Origin: BNXB01 sp031556375
GTDB lineage: Bacteria > Bacteroidota > Bacteroidia > Bacteroidales > Azobacteroidaceae
Direction: 5' to 3'
NCBI GenBank assembly: GCA_031556375.1
Contig: JAVBTA010000026.1
Coordinates: 1-26,473 of the forward strand
DNA length: 26,473 nt
The first letter of the stretch is position 1, and every line of letters starts with the position of its first letter. Under the pieces are notes generated by a model. That model saw only the letters and a list, made by a program, of their open reading frames with translations, had not been told where the DNA came from and made no database searches. Positions 25,768-26,473 of the stretch are shown one piece after another. Position numbers and translations under genes: made by a program.

Positions 25768-26253
25768 TTATCTCAATTTTGCATTTGCTTTCTTTGCTAA
25801 TTCTTCCTGAAGTTGTCCCATTTTTTGAAGCATACCGTCAACCTTAGTGGTTTCGGCATCAAACTGTCTCCAAACAGCATACCACTCATCGCTTTCAGGT
25901 TCAAATTCCTGGGTCTTTGTCAACAACGGCATGATTGTTTCCTTTTGGAATTTGTAAAGTTCCATTATACTTTCATGAAACTCTTTTGCATCTTCCGGAT
26001 ATTTCAATTCATTGGTTTTTGCAATAGCATCATCTAATGAAGCATTCAAACCTTCCAGAAGTTTTGCATTTTCTTCTTTAGAAAGATTATGCTCAAACAG
26101 GACTTCTCTTTCTGTAGCCATCTTTTCTGAAACTGCATTAAAGATTGTAATGGCTTTTTCATTATAACTCATTAACGAAAGTGTTCCGTTTCCTCCTCCG
26201 CAAGAAGTAAAGATCAATGCGATTAAACTTAATGTAAAAAATACTCTTTTCAT
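25768..26253 (-). CDS. Small helical lipoprotein of unknown function
   Basis: 161 residues. MKRVFFTLSLIALIFTSC gives a textbook lipoprotein signal with Cys18, followed by GGGNG rather than acidic residues, so it may face the periplasm. The mature part is almost entirely helical and highly charged (EKMATEREVLFEHNLSKEE, FQKETIMPLLTKTQEF) and ends in a Lys/Ala-rich helix. I see no enzyme motif. It resembles small surface or periplasmic lipoproteins annotated as hypothetical in Bacteroidales. It is transcribed against the PUL, is flanked by its own terminator and by the tRNA terminator, and is therefore monocistronic and unrelated to the glycan locus. Confidence 0.85.
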   Translation of the reverse strand: MKRVFFTLSLIALIFTSCGGGNGTLSLMSYNEKAITIFNAVSEKMATEREVLFEHNLSKEENAKLLEGLNASLDDAIAKTNELKYPEDAKEFHESIMELYKFQKETIMPLLTKTQEFEPESDEWYAVWRQFDAETTKVDGMLQKMGQLQEELAKKANAKLR

Positions 26254-26298
26254 AAAATGATTTTTAAATTATTGTGTAACGTGTTATGTTTGAAATAC

Positions 26299-26331
26299 AA
26301 AAGGGGGATTGTTTATAACAATCCCCCTTTT
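26299..26331 (-). terminator. Strong terminator downstream of the tRNA-Tyr/tRNA-Gly unit
   Basis: A perfect 15-bp inverted repeat (AAAAGGGGGATTGTT and its complement) with a TAT loop. It has A and T runs on both flanks, so it can act in either direction. It sits 3 bp beyond the 3' end of tRNA-Gly on the minus strand. Confidence 0.88.
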
Positions 26332-26334
26332 AAG

Positions 26335-26407
26335 AGCGGAAGACGGGGCTCAAACCCGCGACCCTCAGCTTGGAAGGCTAATGCTCTATCAACTGAGCTA
26401 CTTCCGC
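26335..26407 (-). tRNA. tRNA-Gly (anticodon TCC)
   Basis: On the minus strand the acceptor GCGGAAG pairs perfectly with CTTCCGC, with discriminator T. The D-arm is GCTC/GAGC. The anticodon stem TTAGC/GCTGA holds loop CTTCCAA with anticodon TCC. The T-arm is GCGGG/CCCGT with loop TTTGAGC. It has 73 nt and no encoded CCA. Confidence 0.95.
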
Positions 26408-26415
26408 AATTGTTG

Positions 26416-26473
26416 TGGGCAGTGATGGATTCGAACCACCGAAGACGTAAGTCATCTGAGTTACAGTCAGACC
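26416..26473 (-). tRNA. tRNA-Tyr (anticodon GTA), 3' part only
   Basis: The minus strand from the window edge shows an anticodon arm TCTGA-CTGTAAC-TCAGA with anticodon GTA. A long variable arm follows, then a T-arm GGTGG/CCATC with loop TTCGAAT, the 3' acceptor half ACTGCCC and discriminator A. The 5' acceptor and D-arm lie beyond the window. It is 8 bp from tRNA-Gly, so the two are likely co-transcribed. Confidence 0.9.

Noticed and set aside
25813..26037. Plus-strand open frame inside the minus-strand lipoprotein gene
   Set aside because: It is an antisense shadow. The lipoprotein has a textbook signal and a coherent helical sequence, whereas this frame has no recognisable features.

Overview
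The window is from a member of the Bacteroidota, most likely order Bacteroidales. Evidence for this is a SusC/SusD pair, signal peptides and lipoboxes typical of the phylum, coding starts without Shine-Dalgarno sequences, an A+T-rich background, and a TTG/TAnnTTTG-type promoter ahead of a tRNA gene. I cannot name the species from sequence alone.

Positions 2-25415 hold one run of plus-strand genes with gaps of at most 34 bp and one 4-bp overlap. It reads as a single polysaccharide utilization locus (PUL) whose 5' end lies outside the window. In order it carries: the C-terminus of an L-fucose/D-arabinose isomerase (fucI), SusC, SusD, a TIG-type surface glycan-binding lipoprotein, a calycin-like lipoprotein, a secreted GH26 mannanase, a secreted five-bladed beta-propeller glycosidase, three DUF2961/GH172 proteins, a lipoprotein with GH5 and GH26 mannanase domains, a ribulokinase (araB), a fused esterase-metallophosphoesterase, an exported ADP-ribosylglycohydrolase-fold lipoprotein, a 71-residue metallophosphoesterase remnant, a GH130 mannosylglucose phosphorylase, a GPH/MFS sugar transporter and a cellobiose 2-epimerase.

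Two programmes are interleaved. The first is beta-1,4-mannan breakdown: GH5 and GH26 enzymes make mannobiose, the transporter imports it, the epimerase converts it to mannosylglucose, and GH130 phosphorolyses that to mannose-1-phosphate and glucose. The second looks like D-pentose catabolism: GH172 enzymes (known to act on alpha-D-arabino- or alpha-D-fructofuranosides), FucI (which also isomerises D-arabinose to D-ribulose) and a ribulokinase would give D-ribulose-5-phosphate. I infer that the locus targets a beta-mannan carrying D-pentofuranosyl groups, or a glycan mixture containing both. That target is not directly shown by the sequence.

Downstream of the PUL (25416-26473) lies an unrelated housekeeping stretch: a promoter and tRNA-Asn(GTT) with its terminator, then on the minus strand a small helical lipoprotein, tRNA-Gly(TCC) and the 3' part of tRNA-Tyr(GTA), separated by clear hairpin terminators. 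No transposon, CRISPR array or PUL regulator is visible in the window, and no stretch above 300 bp is without a gene.
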